Notes: generated by a model from the sequence alone, not told the origin. Counted from the first letter of the stretch, positions 16,113-24,734 are shown. The stretch is DNA of 39,096 nucleotides from Acidobacteriota bacterium (GCA_021790995.1 JAJYFA010000018.1:1-39096); one strand, 5' to 3'. Program-made: numbers and translations.

Positions 16113-16859
16113 ATGTACAAAATTGTATTGATTCGCCATGGTGAAAGTGTCTGGAATAAGGAAAACCTCTTCACTGGATGGACGGATGTGGATCTTTCGC
16201 CCACCGGACTTGAAGAGGCCAAACTGGCAGGAATCACGCTGAAGCAAGAGGGATTCCACTTCGACCAGGTCTTTACCTCGGTCCTCAAGCGGGCCATTCG
16301 CACCGCCTGGATCGCCCTCGACCAGCTCGATCAGATGTGGCTTCCGGTCAAGCACGATTGGCGCCTCAACGAGCGGCATTACGGCGCGCTGCAAGGGCTC
16401 AACAAGGCGCAAACCGCGGAGAAATACGGAGATCAGCAGGTGAAGATCTGGCGCCGCAGCTACGACATCTGCCCGCCTGCACTCACTGAGACCGACGAGC
16501 GCTATCCAGGCCTCGATCCCCGCTACAAGGGCCTGACCAAGGAGCAGTTGCCGCTCACCGAGTGCCTCAAGGACACCGTGGCGCGCGTTCTTCCCTGCTG
16601 GCACGACGTCATCGCTCCCAGCATCCAATCCGGCAAACAGATTCTGATTGCCGCACACGGCAACAGCCTGCGCGCCCTGGTGAAGTATCTCGAAAACATC
16701 TCCGACGAGGACATCATCGATCTCAATATTCCCACCGGCGTGCCGATGGTGCAGGAGCTCGACGACAATCTCAAGTCGGTCCGCCGCTATTATCTTGGCG
16801 ATAAGGAAAAGATCGAGAAGGCCATCCACGGCGTCGCAAGCCAGGGAAAGGCAAAGTAA
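16113..16859 (+). CDS. gpmA: 2,3-bisphosphoglycerate-dependent phosphoglycerate mutase
   Basis: The enzyme interconverts 3- and 2-phosphoglycerate in glycolysis and gluconeogenesis, in the cytoplasm. It has 248 residues, matching the usual dPGM length. The phosphorylated His is in L-I-R-H-G-E-S (near residue 8). [10 protein letters not shown] (near 86) is the acid-base segment, and the second His is in A-A-H-G-N-S-L-R-A (near 181). The start is the ATG at 16113 (AAGGGA six bases before); upstream in-frame starts at 16086 and 16107 would only add a short non-conserved tail. A palindromic repeat lies 35 bases after the stop. It appears to be a single-gene unit. Confidence 0.96.
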   Translation: MYKIVLIRHGESVWNKENLFTGWTDVDLSPTGLEEAKLAGITLKQEGFHFDQVFTSVLKRAIRTAWIALDQLDQMWLPVKHDWRLNERHYGALQGLNKAQTAEKYGDQQVKIWRRSYDICPPALTETDERYPGLDPRYKGLTKEQLPLTECLKDTVARVLPCWHDVIAPSIQSGKQILIAAHGNSLRALVKYLENISDEDIIDLNIPTGVPMVQELDDNLKSVRRYYLGDKEKIEKAIHGVASQGKAK

Positions 16860-16894
16860 AGATCGTCCTCTCAACCCACCACGAAAATGGGCGT

Positions 16895-16939
16895 CCCACC
16901 TTCGCCGATTCGCATTCTTTGCGATTCGGTCAAGGTGGG
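16895..16939. repeat. 45-bp palindromic repeat, copy A
   Basis: CCCACCTT (16895-16902) pairs with AAGGTGGG (16932-16939). Inside it CCGA pairs with TCGG and CGCA with TGCG, around the loop TTCTT, with two-base symmetric bulges between stems. The whole is one long interrupted hairpin. A copy of the same length with about 38 of 45 identical bases lies at 26305-26349. Position just after gpmA suggests a 3' mRNA structure or a REP-type element. Confidence 0.7.
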
Positions 16940-17153
16940 GAAGCATGAACCTCAATTCACCTCTTTCAACTCGCCACAAATCTTGTTCCCCCATCAGCTT
17001 CCGCCGCAGCGTCCGGCGCAGCCTGTTTTGCCGTCTCATTCCCTGAAATCGTTGCCGGTGCGTGTTCATAAGTCGTGACTACTGTCACTTCGAACCTGGA
17101 CTGGTAGAAAATACGATTGAATGAGCGCGCACGAGCGAGAAAGGAATCTCCCT

Positions 17154-18548
17154 ATGGATCTCGGTTTCATTGAGAGCAAGACCTATGAAGAAATCTCCAT
17201 CGGCGACACCGCCACCACGGAGCACGTATTCACGAACGACGATGCAATGGCGTTTGCCTCGATCTCGGGTTTCCGCGCGGTGCTGAACTCCGACGAGCAG
17301 ATCGAGCGCGCCGGTGGCGTCCAGCCCTTTGGGCCCAACATGTGGTGCGCATCGTTGATCTCCGGGCTCTTCAGCATGAACACTCCCGGCCCCGGATGCA
17401 CTTTAACCGACGTTTGCCTCTCGTTCCATCACCGCATCCGCGCTGGCGAGCGCATTCTCGCCCGCGTACGGGTTGCGGCCAAGGACGACGTGACCAAGCG
17501 GATCCGCTTCGACTGCAATGCGACCAATAGCACCGGCGAGGCCGTTTTTACGGGGACTGCCGAGCTTCTTGCGCCCTCCACAAAAATGCGCTGGTCAACG
17601 CTGCCTTTGCCGCAGGTGATTGTCAACAACACCTATCGTCACTACCTGGGGATGATCGCGCGCGCCAAGGCAGTACCGACGGTCAGGACCGCAATTGCCT
17701 GGCCCTGCGACGAGGTCTCTCTCGGCGGAGCTTTTCAAGCGTTCAAAGATGAAGTGATCGAGCCGATCCTCGTAGGCTCCGAGGCAAAGATCCGCGGCAT
17801 CGCGGAAAAATTGGAGATCGATCTGGGAATGATCCCCATTGTCAACGTTGCGGAAAGCCGCTCGGCCGCGATTCGCGCCGTCGAACTGGCGCGCAAAGGC
17901 GAGGCGCAGATGTTGATGAAGGGTTCGCTGCATACCGACGAGCTCATGAGCGCTGTTGTCTCGCGGGAGGGAGGCATGCGCGTCGGCCGCCGCATTAGCC
18001 ACGTCTTTGCGCTCGACGTGCCCTCCTATCACAAAACACTTTTTGTCACCGACGCGGCTGTGAACATCCAGCCCGATCTCGAAACCAAAATCGACATCCT
18101 GCAGAACGCCATTGACATGATGCTAACCATCGAGATCGAGCAACCCAAGGTGGCCATCCTGTCGGCAGTGGAATCGGTGAACCCCGCCATTCCTTCTACT
18201 CTCGATGCTGCCGCACTCTGCAAGATGGTCGATCGCGGACAGATTACAGGAGCGATCGTCGATGGTCCGTTGGCCTTTGACAACGCCGTTTCCAGCGAAG
18301 CTGCGCGCATCAAGAAGATCAAGTCCCGGGTCGCGGGCGATGCCGACCTTTTGATGGTTCCCAACCTCGAAGCCGGAAACATTCTTTTCAAGGAACTGCA
18401 GTACCTGGCCGGAGCGCTGGCCGCGGGCGTCGTGGTCGGCGCAAAGGTGCCGGTGGTTCTCACCAGCCGCGCCGACGGTGAGCTGGTCCGCATGGCGAGC
18501 TGCGCTCTCGGCGTCCTGCTTGCAAAGCCGGCTCCGCAACGGAGTTGA
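17154..18548 (+). CDS. MaoC-like domain fused to phosphate acetyl/butyryltransferase
   Basis: The protein has 464 residues and is known from other genomes as bifunctional enoyl-CoA hydratase/phosphate acetyltransferase. Residues about 5-150 are a hot-dog (MaoC-like) domain; about 165-455 are the PTA/PTB domain, which moves an acyl group between phosphate and CoA, with V-T-D-A-A-V-N-I-Q-P as a typical family segment. In active MaoC hydratases the site reads G-D-x-N-P-x-H; the corresponding stretch here is S-G-F-R-A-V-L-N, so the catalytic Asp and His appear lost and only the transferase half may work. The ATG at 17154 has AGGA eight bases upstream; an earlier ATG at 17121 has none. It may connect to the acetyl-phosphate enzymes encoded at the window's right end. 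Confidence 0.87.
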   Translation: MDLGFIESKTYEEISIGDTATTEHVFTNDDAMAFASISGFRAVLNSDEQIERAGGVQPFGPNMWCASLISGLFSMNTPGPGCTLTDVCLSFHHRIRAGERILARVRVAAKDDVTKRIRFDCNATNSTGEAVFTGTAELLAPSTKMRWSTLPLPQVIVNNTYRHYLGMIARAKAVPTVRTAIAWPCDEVSLGGAFQAFKDEVIEPILVGSEAKIRGIAEKLEIDLGMIPIVNVAESRSAAIRAVELARKGEAQMLMKGSLHTDELMSAVVSREGGMRVGRRISHVFALDVPSYHKTLFVTDAAVNIQPDLETKIDILQNAIDMMLTIEIEQPKVAILSAVESVNPAIPSTLDAAALCKMVDRGQITGAIVDGPLAFDNAVSSEAARIKKIKSRVAGDADLLMVPNLEAGNILFKELQYLAGALAAGVVVGAKVPVVLTSRADGELVRMASCALGVLLAKPAPQRS

Positions 18549-18657
18549 CGCTCATTCCAGGCTCGCGCGTCCCGAAGGCGGCTTCGCAACCTGGCCCAAC
18601 CCTTGTCTGGTCTTCGACTGCCGTACTCTCCGGATAATCGATCCCGCTACATTGCGG

Positions 18658-19332
18658 CTATTCTTCGCCTTCGTCGCCCACCCATTTGGGCGTGAACTCG
18701 TTGCGCGCCGCCTGCTGTTCGATCATGTGCCGCGCCTCGACCACATGCAACCGCGCCAGCCGCTCTGCCTCCTCGGGCAGATTGTTCCCAATGGCGTCGA
18801 CGATCTTGAGATGCTCATCGTAAACGAGCTTTGGATCGCGCGAGGCCCTCACCGCCATGCCCAGAACGCGATACCCCTCGGCCAGGCGCAGCAGAACCTT
18901 GTTGTGCGACAGGTGCATGATCTGCAGATGGAATACCCGGTCGGCGGCGCCCATTTCTTCTTCCCGGTCCTGCTGCGAAAGCTCCCAGATGTGGTCTGCC
19001 ATTCTGCGGAGTACGGTGATATCGGCGCGGGAGCTATGCTCGCAGGCCAGCCGGGCAGCCAGGCCCTCAAGAAACTCACGCACCTGGTAGGCCTCGCAGA
19101 TGCGCGCGGCGTCGAGCTTTTGCACGAAGACTCCCAGCCGGTCGATGGACTCAACGAGCCCTAGCCACTGCAGCTCAAGCAGCGACTCTCGTACCGTGCC
19201 CTGCGCAACTCCCAACTCCTTGGCCAAGCTTTGCTGCGTCAGTCGCTCGCCGGGCTGGCTTTCGCCCGACAGGATACGGCGCTGAATCTCCTCACGAACC
19301 TGATGCCGCCCTACAGGCGCTTGCATAACCAT
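18658..19332 (-). CDS. GntR-family transcription regulator, FCD type
   Basis: The protein has about 224 residues. Residues about 5-70 form the winged helix (R-E-E-I-Q-R-R-I-L, P-G-E-R-L-T-Q-Q-S-L-A-K-E-L-G-V, then T-V-R-E-S-L-L-E-L). Residues about 80-215 form the all-helical FCD ligand domain, with the His residues expected to bind metal in V-F-H-L-Q-I, D-E-H-L-K-I-V and A-R-L-H-V-V. I chose ATG 19332 because GGAGG lies 11 bases before it; ATG 19350 and 19326 are alternatives. Relatives respond to small organic acids and control neighbouring catabolic genes. Its convergent neighbour is the phosphotransacetylase fusion, ending 109 bases away; whether it regulates it is unknown. Confidence 0.88.
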   Translation of the reverse strand: MVMQAPVGRHQVREEIQRRILSGESQPGERLTQQSLAKELGVAQGTVRESLLELQWLGLVESIDRLGVFVQKLDAARICEAYQVREFLEGLAARLACEHSSRADITVLRRMADHIWELSQQDREEEMGAADRVFHLQIMHLSHNKVLLRLAEGYRVLGMAVRASRDPKLVYDEHLKIVDAIGNNLPEEAERLARLHVVEARHMIEQQAARNEFTPKWVGDEGEE

Positions 19333-19407
19333 AATGTACACGTCCTCCATCGATGGAACTTTCGTGCATTGACTGTCTGGTGCGCTACATTGTCTAATCG
19401 GATCGCC

Positions 19408-19436
19408 AACATAGAATCTATCAGAATCTATTACAA
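19408..19436 (-). promoter_or_regulatory. Candidate promoter and direct repeat of the GntR gene
   Basis: On the minus strand TTGTAA (19436-19431) and TATGTT (19413-19408) are 17 bases apart; each matches four of six consensus bases. The spacer is almost entirely a tandem repeat, AGAATCTATC then AGAATCTATT on the plus strand (19413-19432). This suggests a regulator binding site laid over the promoter, possibly for self-control. Confidence 0.35.
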
Positions 19437-19451
19437 ATAAAAGCTCTTCTC

Positions 19452-19952
19452 TTAAATTCTTTCGCCAAGGCGCTTCTCGCGCCATCCAAAGGCATCCTCA
19501 AAATGCAAAAGATCCAGCACTTTGCCCCGTGCCATGTAGACGCTGATGACGTCGAAGCGGACCTGCTCCCCGGAGCCGCCTGGCAGTTGCCGGAGATAGC
19601 GGCGTGCCAAACCGCGCAGCATATGACGCTTGTGAGAATCGACGGCAATCTCAGCAGGGGATGCATCGCGGGCAGTGCGGGTTTTGACCTCGATGAAACA
19701 AAGCACTGGCCCATGCCAGGCTACAAGGTCCAGATCGCCGGGCTGATTGCCGGCAGACCAGCGGCGCGCCACGACCGTATATCCCTTGCCAAGCAGGTAA
19801 AAAAGCGATGCCTCTTCACCCTTGATCCCGACGAGCAGGTGCGCAGGCTCGGCGGCCGTACGTCCGCGGCGCCCGGCCATTGAGTCCAACCCGGCCAGGG
19901 TACACCCCAGCCATTCAGCGCACTTCTGCCTTGTCCAATCCATGTCAACCAT
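19452..19952 (-). CDS. YraN-family (UPF0102) endonuclease-like protein
   Basis: The protein has about 166 residues. The family core is clear: K-G-E-E-A-S-x-F-Y-L-L-G-K-G-Y (an early Glu), G-D-L-D-L-V-A-W and F-I-E-V-K-T-R, which together make the PD-(D/E)xK nuclease site, followed by K-R-H-M-L-R-G-L-A-R-R-Y-L. Some relatives act in DNA processing or repair, but the role is not settled. The usual YraN is about 120 residues; here some 40 extra residues precede the core. Starts at 19952 and 19943 are both possible and neither has a strong ribosome binding site. It lies on the same strand as the GntR gene and 120 bases upstream of it. Confidence 0.87.
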   Translation of the reverse strand: MVDMDWTRQKCAEWLGCTLAGLDSMAGRRGRTAAEPAHLLVGIKGEEASLFYLLGKGYTVVARRWSAGNQPGDLDLVAWHGPVLCFIEVKTRTARDASPAEIAVDSHKRHMLRGLARRYLRQLPGGSGEQVRFDVISVYMARGKVLDLLHFEDAFGWREKRLGERI

Positions 19953-20171
19953 TGTGGCTCTGGCGGGCAACGGTGTAAATGCTTCCTTTGGCAGTTCGCT
20001 TGAAGCCACCTGCAGAAGCGGCGTGCATTGCTTCGGGCCGCGCCCTTGTCTTTCCCGAAATGAAATCCGCAGGTTCAACCCAGGAAACACCCGTCCATGC
20101 GCCTTGCGCAAAAGATATTATCTCCCGCAGGCTGTCCGAAAAGACAACTATACCGGCAAGGAGATTCGGTC

Positions 20172-21242
20172 ATGGCTCAAGGTTTACTTGGAGGTCTGTT
20201 TGCCCATCGCGACTCCGCGCCGCCGCCCGCAGTTGTGGATGAACCGGGGGCGCTCGCAACGGCTCCAGCCGTCGAAGTGGATCGCACTTTTCAGAGCGCG
20301 CTCGATGCGATACCCGCCAACGTGATGTTTTGCGACCGCGACCTGATCCTGCGCTACATCAACAAGTCGTCGCGCAAAACGCTGCTCTCCCTCCAGCCGT
20401 ATCTGCCGCTGCCGGTGGATCAGCTTATTGGCAAATCGATCCATCTGATACACAAAAACCCCGCGCGGGTCGACAGGATTCTCGGCGCCAAAGAGCACGC
20501 CGGGAAGCACCAGCTTCCGCACAGGTCCACCGTCGAACTCGGCCCGGTCAAGCTCGATCAGCAGATCGAGCCGATGCTCAATGAGCACGGCGAATACATG
20601 GGCGCCGTGCTTCTGTGGGGCATCAGCACGCAGCAGACCATCGACGCGCTCAAAAAAGCGCAGGAGGCGCAGCGCAACGACATCGAACACTTGAATGGCA
20701 ATCTGCAGATGGTGGCAACGGCCACGCACGAGATCGAGTCCAGCATTGCTGAGATCGCGAAGAACGCCACCGAGCTAGCGGGCGCCGCGGAGAAGTCCCG
20801 CCAGGCCAGTGCCGAAAGCAAGACCTCGATCCTCAGCCTGCAATCGTCGAGCAGCGGCGTGGCCAAGGTGGCGGATCTGATCGCCTCAATCGCGACGCAG
20901 ACCAGCGTGCTGGCGCTCAACGCCAACATTGAAGCCGCGCGCGCCGGTGCGCACGGCAAAGGATTTGCTGTAGTAGCCAGCGAGGTGCGCAAGCTTGCCG
21001 AGCAGACTGCCGCTGCAACATCGGAGATTCAGGCCAAGGTGACGGCCATCGGGGCCGACGTTTCGACGGCTATTGCCGCTATTGATAGCATCGCCGCGCA
21101 GACCGAAGACCTGTCAGGGCTTTCGCACCAGATGGCCGCCGCAGCCGAGGAGCAGCACCTGGCCACGCAAGAGATGGCGCACAACCTGGAGCGGGCCGCG
21201 CACCGTACCCAGGAAATAGCCTACATGCGGCTTACCGACTGA
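20172..21242 (+). CDS. Soluble methyl-accepting chemotaxis protein with PAS domain
   Basis: The protein has 356 residues. ATG 20172 follows AAGGAG by eight bases. No membrane segment is present, so the receptor is cytoplasmic. Residues about 38-150 form a PAS-like sensor ([13 protein letters not shown], then [12 protein letters not shown]). Residues about 185-335 are the signalling helices with the invariant tip [28 protein letters not shown]. The cytoplasmic helical arm is short compared with classical receptors. It would relay an internal signal (redox, ligand) to CheA. No che genes are in the window, so it is an orphan receptor. Confidence 0.92.
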   Translation: MAQGLLGGLFAHRDSAPPPAVVDEPGALATAPAVEVDRTFQSALDAIPANVMFCDRDLILRYINKSSRKTLLSLQPYLPLPVDQLIGKSIHLIHKNPARVDRILGAKEHAGKHQLPHRSTVELGPVKLDQQIEPMLNEHGEYMGAVLLWGISTQQTIDALKKAQEAQRNDIEHLNGNLQMVATATHEIESSIAEIAKNATELAGAAEKSRQASAESKTSILSLQSSSSGVAKVADLIASIATQTSVLALNANIEAARAGAHGKGFAVVASEVRKLAEQTAAATSEIQAKVTAIGADVSTAIAAIDSIAAQTEDLSGLSHQMAAAAEEQHLATQEMAHNLERAAHRTQEIAYMRLTD

Positions 21243-21266
21243 GCCACCTGCACACCGGAAATAAAC

Positions 21267-21298
21267 GGGCCGCGAGGATCTCACGGCCCACGCGGCCC
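21267..21298. terminator. Palindrome between convergent genes (first of two)
   Basis: GGGCCGCG (21267-21274) and CGCGGCCC (21291-21298) form a perfect eight-pair stem. A competing shorter stem, GGGCCG with CGGCCC, shares the left arm. It starts 25 bases after the chemoreceptor stop codon, where a terminator is expected, but there is no T tract. Confidence 0.35.
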
Positions 21299-21335
21299 TG
21301 CCGGTTCAAATCAGTCATTCTACCGATGCGAGCGC

Positions 21336-21359
21336 CCCGGCTCGCTTTTGGGAGCCGGG
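21336..21359. terminator. Palindrome between convergent genes (second of two)
   Basis: CCCGGCTC (21336-21343) and GAGCCGGG (21352-21359) form a perfect eight-pair stem with the loop GCTTTTGG. Together with the palindrome at 21267 it separates the chemoreceptor and aminotransferase genes, which face each other. The flanking A run (21360-21364) is on the wrong side for a standard terminator of the minus-strand gene. Confidence 0.35.
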
Positions 21360-21376
21360 AAAAACGCGCTAACAGG

Positions 21377-22750
21377 TTATGCGCTCATTCCCTGTTCTTT
21401 CTCGGCGATCGTGAGCGACTCTTCCAGAATGTCGAGCGCCACCGCCGCCTCTTCCTTCGTGATGAGGAGCGGAGGCGCAAGCCGTAACGACGTTTCGCCG
21501 CAGCCCAGGATCATGAGGCCGTGTTCAAAGGCCAGGGTCTCGATGCGGTTGCGCAGTTCTGCGGCAGGCTCACGCGTCGTCTTGTCTTTCACAATCTCGA
21601 CGCCGATCATCAAGCCGCGGCCGCGCACATCGCCCACCGAAGGATGGCTCTGCTTCCAGCCGCGCAACCGCTCCAGCATCATCTCCCCCACATTTGCCGC
21701 ATTGTCCACGCCCTCGCGCGAGAGGATGTCCATGGTCGCCAGCGCGGCGGCGATCGACACAGGGTTGCCGCCGAAGGTCGAAGCGTGCGAGCCGGGCTTC
21801 CAGTCCATGATTTCGGCGCGCGTCATGCAGACGCCCAACGGCATGCCGCTGGCGATGCCCTTGGCCATGCAGACGATGTCGGGCTCAACGCCGGAGTGTT
21901 GAATCGCCCACCATTTGCCGGTCCTGCCGCAGCCGCTCTGCACCTCGTCGACAACCAGCAAAATCCCGTGGCGGTCGCAGATGGCGCGCAGCTCGCGCAG
22001 GAAGTTGGCCGGCGCGGGAACGTAACCGCCCTCACCCTGGATCGGCTCGACAAAAATCGCCGCTACTTCTTCCGGTGGCAGGATCGTCTTGAAGAGCTTG
22101 TCTTCGATGTAGCGCGCGCAGCCGAGAGCAAAGGCTTCTTCTTCCTGCGGACCGCCAACGCAACCGCGATAGGCGTAGGGGTAGCGGACGTGGGTCACGC
22201 CCGGCACCATCGGCGAAAAGCGGCGCTTCTGCTGTGGCTTCGAGGCGGTCAGCGAGAGCGCGCCCATCGTGCGCCCATGAAACGCGCCCAGGAAAGCGAT
22301 CACCTGTTGGCGGCCGGTGTGATAGCGGGCCAGCTTCAGCGCGCATTCGATTGCTTCGGCGCCCGAGTTGCCGTAGAAAAAGCGGTGCGGACCGTGCATG
22401 GGCGCTACGGCCGAGAGCCGCTCGGCCAGGTCCGTCAGGTGCTCATCGTAAAAATCGGTGCCCGAGATGTGAATCAGTTCGGCTGCCTGCTTTTGAATCG
22501 CGGCAACCACCTCGGGATGGCAATGGCCGGTGGAAACCACGGCGATGCCGGCGGCAAAGTCGAGAAACTCGTTGCCGTCCACGTCCTCGACACGGACTCC
22601 GCGGCCCCGCTTGGCAACGAGGGGATAAGAGCGTGTATAGCTGGGCGAGATCAGGCGCTCGTCAGCCGCAACCGCGGCACAAGCCTTCGGTCCCGGCACA
22701 GGGCAAACAAGCTTTGGTCCATATTGGGCGTGCATTTCCTGCTTGGTCAT
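21377..22750 (-). CDS. Class III PLP-dependent aminotransferase, GabT-like
   Basis: The protein has 457 residues. Family segments include Y-G-N-S-G-A-E-A-I-E-C-A (cofactor phosphate), E-P-I-Q-G-E-G-G, V-D-E-V-Q-S-G (Asp for the PLP ring nitrogen) and M-A-K-G-I-A-S-G-M-P-L-G with the Schiff-base Lys near residue 296. It transfers an amino group from an omega-amino acid such as 4-aminobutyrate or ornithine to 2-oxoglutarate. The exact donor cannot be fixed from the sequence; the length and overall pattern favour the 4-aminobutyrate aminotransferase group. GAGGAG sits eight bases before the ATG. It has no same-strand partner within 500 bases. Confidence 0.87.
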   Translation of the reverse strand: MTKQEMHAQYGPKLVCPVPGPKACAAVAADERLISPSYTRSYPLVAKRGRGVRVEDVDGNEFLDFAAGIAVVSTGHCHPEVVAAIQKQAAELIHISGTDFYDEHLTDLAERLSAVAPMHGPHRFFYGNSGAEAIECALKLARYHTGRQQVIAFLGAFHGRTMGALSLTASKPQQKRRFSPMVPGVTHVRYPYAYRGCVGGPQEEEAFALGCARYIEDKLFKTILPPEEVAAIFVEPIQGEGGYVPAPANFLRELRAICDRHGILLVVDEVQSGCGRTGKWWAIQHSGVEPDIVCMAKGIASGMPLGVCMTRAEIMDWKPGSHASTFGGNPVSIAAALATMDILSREGVDNAANVGEMMLERLRGWKQSHPSVGDVRGRGLMIGVEIVKDKTTREPAAELRNRIETLAFEHGLMILGCGETSLRLAPPLLITKEEAAVALDILEESLTIAEKEQGMSA

Positions 22751-22881
22751 CGTAGATTCTCCTCGGCTGATTCTTTAGTCGCAGCCTGCGCTGTAGATGG
22801 GTAGGCGACTACGGCGCGGCCTCGGGATCTAGTCGCGCGGGATCGTTCCATTCCGCGGCTCACAATGAGTACGGGCGAGGA

Positions 22882-22915
22882 TCTTCGGCGGAGTGCTGCT
22901 AATCGCCGCCGAAGA
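22882..22915. repeat. Perfect 10-bp inverted repeat
   Basis: TCTTCGGCGG (22882-22891) and CCGCCGAAGA (22906-22915) are perfectly complementary around a 14-base loop. No T run follows on either strand. It lies about 130 bases upstream of the aminotransferase start, so it could affect that gene's leader or be an inert palindromic element. Confidence 0.5.
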
Positions 22916-23136
22916 GACTAGGTCGCGTGCCGGTAGGAAGCATGCGCAGGTATTGCCGCGGGCAGATGCCGCGCGCGCGCGACCGCGACCAGCTTTTGAC
23001 GGCTGGCGGGTGCAGCGATTGCAATACAACGCATGCTTTCATAGGATTGTTGCTCTTTTAAAAGGATAGCACGCAGCAAGAAACAGCGAAGCCGGCAGCT
23101 TGAGCCGGGATCAAGCGGATCAGCCAGACGATCGCG

Positions 23137-23176
23137 CTTCACCTTCGGCGGGCGGAAAAGCCAACCGAAGGTGAAG
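23137..23176. repeat. Perfect 12-bp inverted repeat
   Basis: CTTCACCTTCGG (23137-23148) pairs perfectly with CCGAAGGTGAAG (23165-23176) around a 16-base loop. The arm shares CACCTTCGGCG with the 45-bp repeat at 26305, so it may be a distant member of that family. It lies 110 bases beyond the end of the gene at 23286-24029. Confidence 0.55.
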
Positions 23177-23285
23177 AGAAACGAGCGTGCGAACCCGCAA
23201 ACTGACCAACTCACGAAGCAGCGCCAGCCGGCGAACACATCCATACCGTCTTATCCACGGCGTCTCCCCGCGGACGATCCAAAGC

Positions 23286-24029
23286 TCACTCAGGGCTGCT
23301 GACGAATGCATTGACCGGAACCAGTGCTGCGAACCGCTCGCCTTCGAGTGTTACCGGCGCCTGCTCGAAGTCGTGAAGGCTGTTCCAGTCGGCCGCGGCG
23401 ATCATCCAGCAAACCGCGCCCCTGGCGAGCACAGTACATGCAGTCTCGTACACAAAGGGAGTCTTCTCATGCTCTTTGGGCGCTCCCTTGGCGCGCTCTA
23501 TCCAGACCGTATGACCGCCCAAGGTGTAATTACCCTGCACCGAGTCATGCACCGAGAAGGTCCGCTTGAGGCCTTCAACGGCGCCTGCGCCCAGGCTCCC
23601 CAGATCGCGCGCCTTCATCGTGTGCCCGTAGCAGGCAAAGGGCAGCGCCGTCACCACCACCACCGAGGCGAGCGAGCCGTGCTTGGCGGTGAAGACGGTT
23701 TCAATGCAGGCATTGCCCTTCCTGACCGTCGCGGGGCCGGGATAAGGCTCCGTCACCTTCCGCACCGGCGGCGGAGCCACAAACTCCCAGTCAGCGGGCA
23801 GGCTGTAGCTGAAGCCGATCTTGCTGTCTTCCACTCGCGGCGGTTGCGCGGGCGCTGCGGCGGGAGTGGACGCTGCCGGCTGCGCCGGCGCGGGTGTTGC
23901 AGATTGGACAGTTGTGGGCGTTGCCGAGTGCGCAGGCGCTTTCGCCGGACCGCTCGCAGGGGCAGTTGCCTGCGCCACCAGCAGCACGGAACCGAGAAAG
24001 AGGAGAGATGCGCCAAAAATGACTCGCAC
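23286..24029 (-). CDS. Secreted protein of unknown function with Pro/Ala linker
   Basis: The protein has 247 residues, starting at GTG 24029 with GGGAG five bases upstream. A signal peptide ends near V-A-Q-A. Residues about 22-65 are an Ala/Pro/Thr-rich linker. The rest is one domain beginning with I-G-F-S-Y-S-L-P-A-D-W-E-F-V. This type of start is typical of PsbP/DUF1795-like domains and resembles the extra domain on the M48 protease at 14360 (there A-K-M-V-R-P-Q-N-W-Q-V-F). The domain has four Cys. The function is unknown. It follows the DUF4337 gene on the same strand by 76 bases and may share its transcript. Confidence 0.68.
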   Translation of the reverse strand: MRVIFGASLLFLGSVLLVAQATAPASGPAKAPAHSATPTTVQSATPAPAQPAASTPAAAPAQPPRVEDSKIGFSYSLPADWEFVAPPPVRKVTEPYPGPATVRKGNACIETVFTAKHGSLASVVVVTALPFACYGHTMKARDLGSLGAGAVEGLKRTFSVHDSVQGNYTLGGHTVWIERAKGAPKEHEKTPFVYETACTVLARGAVCWMIAAADWNSLHDFEQAPVTLEGERFAALVPVNAFVSSPE

Positions 24030-24105
24030 GGGTTCTCCCTCACTTGTGTGTCAGTCTTCCGCGATCCTCTGCAACTCACAACCGCTCTTCGCGCAGCCGC
24101 GATTG

Positions 24106-24651
24106 CTACTTGATCAAAAACGCCGACGCCACCGAGACAATTCCCATGGCTGCAAAGATCAGGCCAAGATACCAGTAGATCCGGCTTCCGGTAAGCAGTG
24201 TGACCGACGCGATCACGAGACCTATCTCGAGAAGCGCCTCTGCCAGGTCAAAACGATCAGCGCGCGCCTCGGCCTGGTCCACTTTCTGTTCCGTCGCTTT
24301 GGCCTGCGCCTGCTCTTCTTTCAGATTGCCGGCCCACTTCTTCTCATGATCGGCATAGTCCTTGGCAAGCTGTGCCGCAGTGACTTTGTCGGCAACGCTC
24401 ACCGCGCCTAGCAGATCGGCAGCCAACCGCGTATCATTGGCACGAATCTTGTGAGCCTGATAGTAGTTCCACTCGTCGGTCGCCTTGTTCTGGTTGAGCA
24501 CGGCTTCGGTGTGCGTGCGATGGCCCAGAACCGTGGTGATGGCCACCAGCACGGCCAGAACGCTCATCGTAAAGGCCACGGGCCGCATCGCGGTCACGTG
24601 CGCTCCGTGCTCGGCGTGCTCCTTCAACTCCTGCGCTTCATTGGCTTCCAT
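24106..24651 (-). CDS. DUF4337-family membrane protein
   Basis: The protein has about 181 residues. Helix one is near residues 20-40 (M-S-V-L-A-V-L-V-A-I-T-T-V-L-G). A long charged Ala/Glu/Lys-rich segment, probably a coiled coil, spans about 45-125. Two more hydrophobic helices near the C-terminus (about 130-178) end in S-A-F-L-I-K. The pattern, including L-N-Q-N-K-A-T-D-E-W-N-Y-Y-Q-A-H-K-I, is that of DUF4337, a conserved inner-membrane family of unknown role. I use ATG 24651; an upstream TTG at 24687 would add a basic stretch of 12 residues. It sits between cysS and a secreted protein, all on the minus strand. Confidence 0.82.
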   Translation of the reverse strand: MEANEAQELKEHAEHGAHVTAMRPVAFTMSVLAVLVAITTVLGHRTHTEAVLNQNKATDEWNYYQAHKIRANDTRLAADLLGAVSVADKVTAAQLAKDYADHEKKWAGNLKEEQAQAKATEQKVDQAEARADRFDLAEALLEIGLVIASVTLLTGSRIYWYLGLIFAAMGIVSVASAFLIK

Positions 24652-24734
24652 CTCGCGACCCCGCTTGTTTCTTCGCTGTTGCTTCAACTTCCCTCAGCAC
24701 GATCGAGCTGAAAGCTGACTGCTGAATGCTGCGG

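Larger units (their letters stand above)
22751..23285. other. Intergenic region with two long palindromes
   Basis: These 535 bases lie between two minus-strand genes. No frame in them looks like a protein. They hold the aminotransferase promoter somewhere in the first part and two perfect inverted repeats (22882-22915 and 23137-23176). A GC-alternating run (GCGCGCGCG near 22973-22981) is also present. I see no tRNA fold. Confidence 0.45.
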
